Positions 34,681-46,085 of a stretch of 64,000 bases of DNA are shown here, in pieces. The DNA is taken from positions 723,410-787,409 of the forward strand of contig MNCI01023453.1 of the NCBI GenBank assembly GCA_015680685.1, written 5' to 3'. Positions within the stretch are counted from its first letter, which is position 1; each line of letters begins with the position of its first letter. The stretch comes from Gnetum montanum (taxonomy: Eukaryota; Streptophyta; Gnetopsida; Gnetales; Gnetaceae). The position numbers and the translations under genes were made by a program. A model generated the notes under the pieces. The model did not search any database. It saw only the letters and a program-made list of their open reading frames with translations, and was not told the origin of the DNA.

Positions 34681-35269
34681 TCTGTAAGGACCCTCTTAAC
34701 ATGAGTGATGTAGGGTACATCATCAATGCTATCAGCATTGTTGACAACCTAGAATGAATGCAAGAGCCATTCATGGTTCATGTGCCCTCTGGCAATGTTG
34801 GGGCCCCCTCAACATCAAGTAGTTTGAGGATCCATTTTGATGTCAAAGCACCACCTCGGGCACCTATAACATCCTTTGTGGTTACGATCCCATAACACAT
34901 TGTATTAGTAACAGTTAGTCATCCTCCATAGTTAGGGTGTCACAACGTGCAGACTCCTCACCTACTTGGAGTCCAATGGTGGGCCACACATTAGTCCCCA
35001 CTTGTTCAAGGGATCATCCTGTAAGCGAGCCCAATAGGCAATTGAGGTAGAAACTTAGGAGTCATATAAAACAACTCACCAAAAAAATGATTAGGTAGTA
35101 TTGGGAGCAAAGGGTGCTAGGCCCACTGAAGCTTATCCCCTTGTCCTCTGTCACCATGGCCAAATCAACCAATAAGGCCACCACAAGCAATCAACAACCG
35201 ATCATTGAGGCTAAAAAATAAGCAAGGGAAGCAAAGCCAAAATATCTAGATGCATTAGCACATGTCAAA
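34681..35269 (+). pseudogene. gag-protease linker, element 3
   Basis: Low-conservation, Pro/Ser-rich reading (APPRAPITSFVVTIP, SPWPNQPIRPPQ-like) with many stops. It connects gag and protease and has no recognisable domain. Confidence 0.45.
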
Positions 35270-36130
35270 TAAAATAATACTACATTGAGCCTATATGAAC
35301 TAATCATAAGCTTGTCTACCCACTGTGAACTAAATCTCCATTCGTATTATACAAGAAATCCTAGTGGATGAATAATGCATCCATGCTATGATACTTCCCT
35401 CTACACTGTAGGAATTGAGCTCAATGCCTCCGGTGTTTTGCAATGAGGAAATCATGATTGATCCTAAGAAGGGTTAGGTCAGTACAACACCAATGATTAT
35501 CACCATCTACATAACGTAGTGTAGAATATGCAAGGTGCATGTCAATGATGGGGTGAGAACTAATGTCATCCCATACATAGTTGTTGACAAGTTAGGTCTT
35601 GCCAACTAAATCAAACCCATAAAGACAACATGCCGAAAGTCCTTCAATCGGTCACACATTTTCATAAGGGGAATACTCATGATAGCCTTTTTGGTAGGGG
35701 AACAATTCCCAGCACTATAGAATTCATTGTAATCAAGGAGATGTCAGGTTTGAACCTAATCTTGGGAAGGCCTTAGCTAGCTCAATTATAGGCCATATCC
35801 TCCCCAATCCACCAAGAAATCCATATGAAGGTGGTGAGGTTATCATTTATGGTGATAATGTAGCCCCTCTAACCATAAACAACATCGACATGAAACAAGG
35901 GTTAGAGGTAGAGTTTCTTGATGACGTGCCTCCCATGAAGGATGAGGGTGAGACATGTGAGGTAGGCAAACCCAAGTAGCCAAAGGAAGCAAATGACCTC
36001 TTAGAAGATGCTTTGTGGGTAGATTTGCCCTTTGACATAGTTGATGATGGTCAAGGTGAATACTACATAGTACTGTCCAAGCCCTATGCATCCCCTAACC
36101 CACATCATGTTAGGAAGCAACTACATGACT
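35270..36130 (+). pseudogene. Retropepsin-like protease of element 3
   Basis: NTTLSLYELIISLSTHCEL, then CNEEIMIDPKKG, MIITIYIT and KVHVNDGVRTNVIPYIVVDK. The active-site turn is N-D-G, against D-D-G in copy 2. LNLILGRP-like text near 35755 fits the usual ILGR-x-W/P-L end of the domain. Stops throughout. Confidence 0.65.
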
Positions 36131-36374
36131 AAGGCATTCCCTTAGTCTAACGTGTGCTAGGTTCCTACCTGCCCCTCACTCCTACATACATCTCTTGCTT
36201 GCATTTTGTTTGTGTGTTTATATTTAGCTTAGTTGTTTGCATTTTGCATTGTTTACTTTGTTACACATTTACACATTTACTTCTTTTCTTTGTGCATAGT
36301 TTACTTTTTAGCAGTTCTTAGCATACACATGAAAAAATGTCAAAATAAATAAAAATCTTAAAATTTAAAATTAC
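36131..36374. other. Spacer after protease, element 3
   Basis: T-rich, with TTTGCATTTTGCATTG; no coding signal. A plus-strand splice donor for a protease-to-RT intron should lie near here but cannot be fixed. Confidence 0.35.
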
Positions 36375-36580
36375 AAGAAAACCATGGCCTAAAAGGGCCT
36401 TAAAATAGCACATGGCATGCCATGACCCTAAACTAGCATTGCATGGTCTACCATGGCCTAAATATGGAAACACTTTTCCTTTTAACACATGGCCCAAAAT
36501 GGCCCAAAACTAGCAACCATGTGGCCTTAAATGGTCCAAAAATAACATTGGCCCTTTCGCCATGGCCTTAATCTAGCATG
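36375..36580 (+). repeat. Boundary repeats left of antisense gene, element 3
   Basis: About six units of the type CATGGCCTAAAAGGGCC then TTAAAATAGCACATGG; later ones read ATGACCCTAAACTAGCATTG. They belong to the CTATGACTATAAACTAGCA family. Confidence 0.7.
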
Positions 36581-36859
36581 AGGCTTGGAATTACCTAGTT
36601 GTATCAATTTATCATATTATTAACATCAAACACATAGTAAATAAATGCAAAAGTCTACGCATCATACATCCCATAGCAACAACATCCATTTCATCTCATA
36701 TAAATAATAACACATAGCATGATCATTCACACCATATAACAAAAAATACACAAGAATGCAAAAAAACCCAATATCAGGGCTACATCAAGATATGGTCAAC
36801 TAGTGGTACTAGATGTGGGTGGAGGCCTTTCTTCCTTTGCCCTTCCACTAGGGCTTGCA

Positions 36860-37777
36860 CCATCGCTTGGAGCTTGTTAAGAACAACAACAAAAAAATTA
36901 TAAGCAAATGTACAATATTGAAACTAACATGAAAAATGCATAAAAGCAACAAAAAATGCTAACCTTAGCATTGATCCTGTTTGGAGGTAAGCTATCAAGG
37001 TGTTCCTACAAGCATTGGAGGATCTTGGCCTCAGATAACTGCATCTAGTCCTTCTAGCCAAAGTCAACTCCCATGAGGATCTTCCCTTTATCCACAATGA
37101 TTCATGTGGGTGGCTCCATGGAAAATGTAGTATATCAAAGCTCTCCTAGGGATGTAAAAATTTGCCTCTATGGGGGATCACTAGCCATTGTATGGTGAGT
37201 GAAAAAATCATAGGCCTATCTCTTACTAGTTGCCTCAAGAAACATCTCATGGTGGCAACATTCAATGGACTCTTCTTTGAGCTATTGAATATACATGTCT
37301 CACTCACATTTATAGTGGTTTTTATGGTTCTTTTGCATTTTCACCCACTTATACACCTTGGTACTAAATTTATTCTAATCTTGGTTCTTTTGGATAAGCA
37401 GATCCATCTATAGTTGTTGTTCAATAATCTCTCTAGTGACCTCATTTTTCCAATGGATGGCCAACCAGTACCTAGCATAATCGATCTTTACAGTTTTCTA
37501 GGTACTATCTCCCTATGACCAAGCCACCAAAAAGTCATATCGGGATTGAAGTTCCACAATCATTGTGTCTTGGCTTGTCACCCTCTATTAACATTTGTGC
37601 ACACACTTCCAAGGTTCTCATTCAAGTGCCTGCAGATCCAAAACACTTTCATGAAAGAAAGCATGCACTTGTTGACTACCTTGAATATAGGATGAGGAAC
37701 CTACTTCAGTTCAAGAAGGAACTTAAGGATGGCATTCACTTTGGACACCCTACTCAGATCCTAGCAAAGCTTAGAAC
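36860..37777 (-). pseudogene. Exon: coiled coil, element 3
   Basis: After acceptor CATGCCAATAG: LSRVSKVNAILKFLLELK, FWICRHLNENLGSVC, DYARYWLAIHWKNEVTREII, FSTKVYKWVKMQKNHKNHY, LKEESIECCHHEM. Decayed but collinear with 905-1687. Confidence 0.55.
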
Positions 37778-38434
37778 CTATTGGCATGTAATAAGAAAAT
37801 CAACCTTGGTAATGAGCTAAGTAGTAAATCAGTTGATAAGGAAACATAAGAAAAGAAACATCATATGCATACCAAGCTTAGGATCTACCTACTGTAGGCA
37901 ATCAACCATGTCCTCCATGATGTCGTCCATGAAGGCAAACTTGTCATGTGTTTCCACCCATTGCTTCATGTGGTAGGTAGACAGGGACATTGGAGTACTA
38001 GTAGCCTCATCTAGGGTTATGACATAATAATGCAATAAGTAATAACTAAACAATTGAAGATGCAAGAGAAAAAGAGCAGCAATAGATGGAAATCTAAGGC
38101 ACTTATCTAGCAAGCCCTCAGGTGTGAGAGCAAGGGGATCACCTAGCTACATACTATTAAAAAGGTGGTTAAAATCACCCACTTTTAGGTGGAATAGCCC
38201 CTCCACCAACTATTGAAGGGTCTATATGGCCTCATGAAAGTCTTCCTCATGCACTTCCCCATCCTCAGCTTAAGGAGTGGTTGCCTCTACTAATGCTACC
38301 ACCATTGCTTTAGCATCCTTCTCTCCTAATTTACGAATATAGCATGTTAGCATTAATATAACATAGCAAAAAACATAAAAATATAAAGATAAAAAATACA
38401 TAATGAATGCACCTATAAATGTACATATACTAAC

Positions 38435-39493
38435 CTGTGACATCTATGTGCAAGCTAGGAAGTTTGAGGTAAATTTTCTTGATGCTTGATACTCCAACCT
38501 CAGGAGTAGCATCCTCTATAGGGCATGGCCTCTTAATCTTCACCTTGGGTGGTACCACCATTTCCACAATATAGTGGTTAGCCTTGTTCACATCCCCAGT
38601 TACAACTAGGGGACCCTCGCTTGTGTTATCATGTGAATAGTATGACCACTCCAGGAGACCTTTTGTCATTACTAAATCGGACTCATTGATTCCTTTCGGG
38701 AGGTCTTGTGCATGAGTGGTTGTGAACATATGCTTTACCCAAGGCTTTGATAACTGATTATGGTCCTACATGATCCATCAGTCACTATCATAGACCACCA
38801 TGAGCTTTGCAAACCTTTGTAGATGCCCTGCAAAGAATGTGAAGTGCACGTGAGACCTTGCTTGGAGGTTGAAGCACAACCTAGTGATCTCTATGTGTAG
38901 GCCAGTGGTGTTGTAGCAAGTCCAATTGAACCACATGCCCTTTTTTAGCACCTCCTTCATCACCTATGCTTGCTCCACCCTAAGGAGTTTTCTTTGGAAG
39001 AGCAACTTCAAGATGGCATGGGTACAAAAAAGAGGGGAGATCTCTTAGACCTCTAACACAAGCATGTCTTTGATGGGGATGCCCTTGTGAGATCAAGTGA
39101 TTACCAACTAGTCCTCAATCTCTCCTCTATAGTCCACCTTCCTATTGGTCTTGTCAATAACCAATGGGCCATTGTTAGGGAGGCTAAAGAGGTTGATGAA
39201 GAAGGCCTCATTGAGGTCCAAAACTACCCTCACATCGTGCACATGGGTTATGAAGCAACAGACATCACTATTGAATGAGTCTATGATCATGATCATTTCA
39301 GCCACCATAATGCTTGGGCTAAGGACCAAGAAAAGGTCCATCAACCCAACATGCGTTAGCCTATTGGTCAACACCTTTGAGGCTTGGTGGCACAGCCAAT
39401 GCTGCAAACCCTCTACATTAGCATACTTCATGATGAGGATGGCCTCAGTGTGGCCTATGGTGACCACCATCACCTCTCCTAAAGCAACTGCCA
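38435..39493 (-). pseudogene. Exon: transposon-protein-like domain, element 3
   Basis: Open from 39494 to 39108: LTHVGLMDLFLVLSPSIMVA, MIMIIDSFNSDVCCFITHVH, FFINLFSLPNNG. The second half includes ITRLCFNLQARSHVHFTFFA and HLQRFAKLMVVYDSD, and the end reads KVKIKRPCPIEDATPEVGVS. Strong positional match to 2454-3500. Confidence 0.6.
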
Positions 39494-39953
39494 CTATAAT
39501 AAAGGAAAAAAAATAGTTTTAACATCATGTAATGGAAAATCAACAAGCATATGTGAACAAACATAAGAGCCAACACAGTAGACACTTACATAGAACAAAT
39601 GGTGTATGAGGTGGAGGTGATGATGTAGCCATCTCCTCGAGGTTGAGCTCATCATTAGCCCATTCCTCATCTAGCCAATCATGGGTCTTGCACCACTGAA
39701 ATGCCCTTAGGTATCAGGTGGTGTAGGACCTTAGATCAGCTTCCACTTACTCAAGTACCACCTTCTAAAAGTTTGGACTAGAGGAGAATACCTCTAGGGC
39801 AGTATGAGTCAAGGCAAGAGCATCCTTCTCATCATGGAGACCTTGCTCATTAACTTTGAATCTAGCAGTAGGCATGAGAAGTTATCAACTTAGTGTGAGC
39901 TAGTAGCAAAGAACATAATGCAAAAACCATAAGAACACTTAGCTTCTGGTGTA

Positions 39954-40394
39954 GTATACCATTCTAGGTGGGTTCTAGAAGAAAGTGTGCACATGCAGAG
40001 TAACAAAGAGCATGCTTATCTTGTTGTAGCAAGAGAAATTTGACATATGCCAGATCTTGGATAAAGGTTGAGCACCCCTGGGGCCTCTGCCCAAATTACC
40101 TACTCTATCATCATTAGTAGTAGGATCATTGGACATAAATTTCAAAATGCTATGGTTAGCCGTAGGTAGCAATGTCTTGCTGATGATGCTTATAGCCTCT
40201 GCCACTAAGTGTGTCACATCATCACACTGAAGCCCTGTAGTAGAAACTCTAGGAACTCACATGATCCTAGATAGAACCACACTACCTGATAACCCACCTA
40301 CATATCTATTGTAGGTGTGTTGGGCATAGGCTCGCCCATGTAGTAGAGAATGCCAATGAGCTCCACAATAATTAGAATGGGCTTCAGTAACACC
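39954..40394 (-). pseudogene. Exon: FCP1/NIF-like HAD domain, element 3
   Basis: KPILIIVELIGILYYMGEPM, then VVWFYLGSCEFLEFLLQGFS. Motif I again carries Glu (GAG). The later part HLVAEAISIISKTLLPTANH and MLFVTLHVHTFF matches the C-terminal half of the copy 1 exon. Confidence 0.6.
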
Positions 40395-42582
40395 CTATAG
40401 CAGCAAAAGCAAAAAAACAAAGTGTTAGTATGAACACATTGAATATAAATTTTGATAAAATATATTAAATGTAACTCAGAAAAATTAGCATAACATAGCA
40501 CCAATTACCAAAAATATCTTAGGGCCCCATGGGTATAGGACATCAACACATACATCTAACACACATGGTATTCACTGGCTAACATGTTTTGCATAACATT
40601 GGCATCTTGTTTCGCATGTTTGCATGTTTAGCATTATCATAGTTTGAATGTTTTGGGTAGTCTAGCATTGTTTTAGCTTGTAAGTTTAGCCTTGTTGGAA
40701 GTTTGTGTTCTTGGCATTATTGCATTTTACAAGTTTGGCTTTGATTTACAAAATTTTTGAAAAAATTTTTCTAACTCTAAACAATGTAGTCGAGAACATT
40801 GCAAATGTTTTCTAACTCTGGGCTACCTCGAGGAATTCAGTCTAGAAAATAGCAATTTTTTTCTAACTCTAAAGCTTTAGATCACCCTGACTATCCTCTA
40901 GAACATCATAGAGTGTAGTTCCAAGTTGAAAAGAAAAAATTCTAATTGGCAACTATGCTCGACATGGAGCATAGTGACAAAAAAAAAATAACAAAATCTA
41001 ATCGTTGGATAAGCCATTTTGATGAACACTTAGCATCAACTACACCTCCAAAATGGGAGCATAGTCTTGGCCATGGCTAGTGAATTGAGGTTTGATTGTT
41101 GTCCCAATGCTCTGTCCATGCACCAAACCTTGCTATGGTGTTGTGCATTGCTCACTTGCCTCTTTAGGCACCATGCCTTGCCATGGTGCTACCTATCATC
41201 ACTTTCACTATGCCCTATGTGCTCAACCCCAACCACAGTCATGATCCTTGTGGTTGTATCCATGAAAACACATTCACACCATGTAGAAAAATAATAGAAA
41301 TGCATCCATGGACATTGTGTCTCCCCTCTAGCCCTCGCTGTGTTAGGGAATAATGTGCTCATGGCTTCTGTGACCCCCAATGCACTCAACCCTTTCCTAA
41401 GCCCTTTTTTCACCAAAAAATGAATAAGAAAAATTAGAGGGCAAGCCCTTGATGCAACCTTGTCTTACAGTGGGCTGCTCATGACAACTACTAGCACTTA
41501 CATCCCTACCCTATGTAGAAACTTTTTCATAAAACTAATAATAAATGGAAGAGACCCTTTACTGTAGCCTCACACTTGTGGGTGGTGGCTCTTGGCAGCC
41601 ACTACCAAGTCCTTATCACCACCTTACAGTAGACCATCCACAGTCACCACCGGTGCTCTAATCCTTATGTAGAAAAAGAAAAAAAATCCTAAAAATAAAA
41701 AAATTCTTATAGAACTCCACATGTGTAGCCAACCATTCTTGGCCATGCACTAAGACCCAAATCCTTACACCCATGCTACAAAAAATTTTGAAAAAAGCAA
41801 AAGAAAAAGAGGGATTAGAAACTCCATACCCTTCTCATCCATGGCCACATCCACCACCACTGTAGTGATGTCCCTCATGAAACTCTCCTACAAAACAAAA
41901 GCCTAATTATGGCTGAGATTGCCAAACCCTCATCCTCATCACTGATCCCCCACACAATCACAAACAAAACCCTTGCTCCCCATGTGCATGCCTATGATGA
42001 CCAATGTGATGGTAGCCCTTGCCATAATAAGGTGCCATAGGTACCCAAATCCCTAAACCCTTAATGTAGAAATAAGGAAAGAAAAGAAAAAAGGAAAAAA
42101 TGGGATGGAATAGCTAGGTTACTTGGTAGACAATGGTGTCCTTTGTTCCTCCACATGTTCCTACGTTAGGTGGCCCAATGCCTATTCTCCCTCATTCACA
42201 TTTTCCAGTCTAGGAAGCAGGTGTCCACTTTGGCAAGTCATATTGGTGGTGACTACACTCTTCATGAATAGTATGTTATCCTCTAAAATTTTTCTTTTTT
42301 AACTTTTGAATATAATAGACTTACCCAAGGTGAAATGTGCTTTTATATCCTTGTGGACCACTTAATGATTTACCAACCTTGGGACTATGCTTAACACTAT
42401 TTGCTTAGTATAGAGCATAGTTGGGTGGGAGTGTAGTCAACCAAAGTTAGAAAATGTTTTGATTTTTCTAGCCCACCCTGAACTTAGAAAAATTTTACAT
42501 TTTACTCATTGCCTAGTGAATGCCCAATCTAACTTTTCATCCCAAGCACTCCTGGTCTTGCCCAAAACGATGCATCTAGCAC
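40395..42582. promoter_or_regulatory. Region upstream of antisense gene, element 3
   Basis: Noncoding on both strands. Holds the U3-type palindrome words (ACTATGCTCGACATGGAGCA at about 40963; GACTATGCTTAACAC at about 42385 with AGTATAGAGCATAGTT at 42409) and a diverged tandem array (41100-42110). By position it is the promoter side of the - strand gene. Confidence 0.5.
41100..42110 (+). repeat. Diverged tandem array, unit ~105-155 bp
   Basis: Recurrent phrases: ACTGTAGCC or ACAGTGGGC, then TTGGCCATG-like and CACCACC text, then ATCCTTATGTAGAAA followed by an A/G-rich run. The last phrase starts near 41512, 41662, 41763 and 42051. The divergence is high, so the unit border is approximate. Confidence 0.45.
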
Positions 42583-42707
42583 ATACCATAGTCTACCAAG
42601 ACCTTAAACTAGGATCCTATAGTCTACTAAGACTTTAAACTAGCATCCCATGATCTACTAAGATCTTAAACTGGCATTCGTGGCCTGAAAAGGCCTAAAA
42701 TTGGCAC
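42583..42707 (+). repeat. Boundary repeats right of antisense region, element 3
   Basis: Four ~33-bp units: TCTACCAAGACCTTAAACTA, TCTACTAAGACTTTAAACTA, TCTACTAAGATCTTAAACTG and GGCCTAAAATTGGCA. Confidence 0.85.
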
Positions 42708-42857
42708 AAACATGTCTACCTTCTTGTATGTGCATACTTAGACAAAATTTTTATTGCATTGCTTTGTTTCATGTCAGGCATATTGACTTCAGTGAGATAA
42801 GTGTGGCTTAATGTTTTTCTAGTTGTTTTTGCAAGATTTTCCTAGGAATACAACATG

Positions 42858-45667
42858 ACTAAATATGAGTATCTTCACTCACCTTTGGTTCTCACCAGGC
42901 CCCATGGTAATCTCATGCGATGCATTGATCCACAATGCTTAGGACTTGAGCCAATAGCTACGATGAATACATAATATACATAGAGGCACTACTAGACTAG
43001 CCAAACCATCTAGTTAAGGCTCTAGATCTAGAAGTAGGTGACTTCACTGAGGATCTCCTCATTGAAATCCCTATAGCAATGCCTAGTGGCAAGGCAAAGG
43101 CATTGAAACTTCGTTCCTTACTAGAACCTCAACATGCCCAAAACATCGCTAGAGTACTCAATGAAAACTTCAAGGCATTCACATGGTCTTATAAAGACAT
43201 GCTAGGCCTAGATCCTCACGTAGTACAACATAACATAATTCAAAATCCCAACATTAAGCTAATTAAGCAAAAAGCATGTAAGGATAGGCTTGAGGTGGCA
43301 TTGGTAGTTCGCAATGAAATCACCAAGCTCTACAAGGTTAGTTTCATTTGGGCCATTGACTATGCAGACTAGATCTCTAACATTATGATTATGCCCAAGA
43401 GAAATGGGAGTATACGCATTTGCATAGACTTTTGGGACATTTTATTATACCATGATACATTTTTGACTAAAGAACATAGGAGTAACTTATCAATACATAA
43501 TGATGTATATTTTTAGTGATTACATGTTAGGTTTACTTAATGATTACGTTCGAAACATAGCAGTTAAGTTATACTACTTAAGCCATGCATTGGTTGCCCA
43601 TGAAGCAAAGTATAATGATGTGGAAAATAATTACCTTACCTTGGTCTTTGCACTTAATAAATGGAGGCACTATCTTTTCCATAGTCAAGTCAACATTATT
43701 TGTAAGATTAATGTACTCTGATCCATTACAACCAATATCTATGAGGGTAGTTGCATTGCACAATGGAAAGCAATAACAGTAGTTGTTGACCTACATTATG
43801 TTGCACAAGCCTCAACAAAAGGTTAAGCAATAGCTACAAAACTTACGAATTTACCTATCAATAATCAAACAACAATAAATCTAGAATTCCTAGATAAACA
43901 TGTTAATAGTGTCAACCAAGTGCCTGAAAACTTTGAGGCACTCTTACACTTTGATGGTGCTTTAACCTCTTAAGAGGGTGGAACTACTACTGTTATCATG
44001 CTTCCCTCTAGGGAGATCCAACCCTTCATGTATCATTTTGCATTTCCATGCAATTACAATGTGGCAGAGTATGAAAGTCTCATCAAAGGTATCCTAGCAC
44101 CATGCAACCTAGGAATTCAAAGCATAGTAATCGAAGGTGACTCGCAGTTAGTGATCAACCAAGTAACAAAGGTCTATGCTTGTAAAGCCTAACATTTACA
44201 ACCTTATTGTGACTTAGCAAAGCACTTGCTTAAATAGTTTGCAACTGTTGATGTTTGGTACATTCCCCATAACGAGAACATCATAGCTGATGCATTAGCA
44301 ACATTAGCCTTAAGTATTGAAGTTGACATGTTTCACACATTACTTGCCTTGGTGGTGGATTGCACTATGACTATCACAAAAACCACTAACATTGCATCCA
44401 TAGCCACAGTTAGCATAACCCACATAGTAGAATGGTATGACGACATTAAAGTGTACCTTCAACAAGATGAACTTTCACAGCTTCTAATTACTACCTAAAA
44501 GGACATAGTGCATAAAAAATCATGATAATACGTCATTGTCAAAGATAACACACTATATCATAGATCTTATGATGGCATACTCTTGACCTATGTTAGCAAT
44601 AGTGAAGCACAAATGATCATTGAACAAGTTCATGAGGGATTGTGCGAAGGTCAGATATCACTTAGGATGATGGTGACAAAAATCAAATACTTAGGCTACT
44701 ATTGGCCCTACATGGAGCACGATTATGTCTCCAAGGTCAATACATGCAATGTTTGTCAATGGCATGGTAACTTAATGCATGTACCACTGATTGAACTACA
44801 TACAACATAGATCACATGTTTGTTCCAATGTTGGGGGTTGGACATCATAGGACCTATAATGCCTAAGTATTCTATAGGGAATAGCTTCATTATAACCACA
44901 ATTTTGTACTTTACTAAGTGGGTTGAGGCTATTTCCCTTAGGAAGACAACATCATAGTAGGTTTGCAAATTTATGCTTGACAACATAGTGACCTATTTTG
45001 GTTTACCTATGACCATCATAACTGACAATTGGCCATAGTTTAGTAGTGTTAAAACTAAAGCCTTATGTGGGCACTTTGGTATCAAACATTTCTTTTCATC
45101 ACCATACTACCTATAGACGAATGGCCAAGAGACAGCTATGGACAAGATCATTGTCAAACTTTTGAAGAAGATGCTTAATAGTAGTAAACAATGATGGCAT
45201 AAGTAATTAGTTTATGCACTCTGGGCCTACCACAAAACATGTAGAATAACAATAGGTAGGATGCCATATAGTCTTGTTGATGGGTTTGAAGCAATTTTAC
45301 CTCTTGAATTGCAAGTTCCATTTCTCCATGTGATCCTCTCAAACTTCATCGACGAAGCTCAAAATGATAGGTTGAGAATTGTGGACCTTGATTCAATAGA
45401 GGAGGAGCATATATAGATGTTTGATTACATTGAGTGGTACTATGAAAAGAAAAGGTAAAAGCATCATCATAATCAACATCAACACCCAATAAATAAAGGG
45501 AACCTAGTCCTCAAGGTTGTTTGCGAATCTTCAAACAAATTCTTAGCCAATTGGGAATGACCTTTCTTGGTCATCAAGGACTACGGAAATGGAGCATTCA
45601 ATCTTGCTGATCAAGATGGTAATGAGTTTTGCCAATCTAGTGAGCCACTTGTATTTGAATATTTACT
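42858..45667 (+). pseudogene. pol: Pol of element 3 (two RT deletions)
   Basis: Starts after acceptor AGATTTTCCTAG with KYEYLHSPLVLTRPHGN. Then FTWSYKDMLGLDPHVVQHNI and RNGSIRICIDFWD. At about 43438 the palm is deleted and the frame jumps to ILLYHDTFLT; at about 43570 the thumb and connection are deleted between YVRNIAVK and LYYLSHALVAHE. RNase H, second RNase H (HFDGALTS, NVAEYESLIKGIL, VIEGDSQLVINQV, ENIIADALATLAL) and integrase remain (QVHEGLCEGQIS, CNVCQWHGN, WGLDIIGPI, IITDN, ETAMDK). The RT deletions alone make it inactive. Confidence 0.9.
44600..45667 (+). pseudogene. Integrase of element 3
   Basis: The zinc region keeps His and both Cys (CNVCQ). Core: WGLDIIGPI, MTIITDNWP and NGQETAMDKI give D-D-E. 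C-terminal GRMPYSLVDGFEAILPLELQ, KFLANWE and NGAFNLADQDGNEF. Four or more stops. Confidence 0.85.
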
Positions 45668-45714
45668 AGTCTTAGTATGTAGTGTTGCATCTCAACAAAG
45701 CAAGGTAATCACAA

Positions 45715-46085
45715 AAGTTTGCTATGACTATAAACTAGCATAGCAAGTCCACTATGACTATAAACTAACACAAATAGTCCACTATGACTATAAACTAGCA
45801 AATCATTTGTTCACTATGATGTTAAATTAGCACCAAAACCTCAATTACACTATGACTATAAATTAGCACAGATTGTCTGCTATGATGTTAATTTGGCACA
45901 ACTTGTCCTTGGTTATGACATTAAACTCACATAGTAGCACATAACAGTGTACTACAACTATAAACTAGCACACATCATGGTCTGCCAAGACCTTAAACTA
46001 GGTCCACCATCTACTAGGATCTTAAACTAGCAAAGCATATGGTCTACCAAGACCTTAAACTAGGTTCATAGTTCACCACACATAG
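45715..46085 (+). repeat. Boundary repeats after integrase, element 3
   Basis: The clearest cluster of the family: about eleven units of ~33 bp. The first are near-identical CTATGACTATAAACTAGCA (45722, 45754, 45785); later ones are of the type CTACCAAGACCTTAAACTAG. Confidence 0.9.

Larger units (their letters stand above)
36796..40394 (-). pseudogene. Antisense multi-exon HAD/coiled-coil gene of element 3
   Basis: Third copy of the - strand gene. Exons recognised: 40394-39954 (HAD-like), 39861-39590 (linker), 39493-38435 (transposon-protein-like), from 38325 (small exon), 37777 to about 36860 (coiled coil) and a tail ending TGA at 36796-36798. Splice sites: acceptor TTTTGCTGCTATAG, acceptor CTACTGCTAG, donor GTAAGT, acceptor CCTTTATTATAG, donor GTTAGT, acceptor CATGCCAATAG. 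Intron positions match copy 1. Several stops per exon; not functional. Confidence 0.7.

Noticed and set aside
35843-36091. Two overlapping - strand frames of 63 and 82 codons
   Set aside because: They lie opposite the protease end of element 3 in alternative frames and are not conserved in copy 2.
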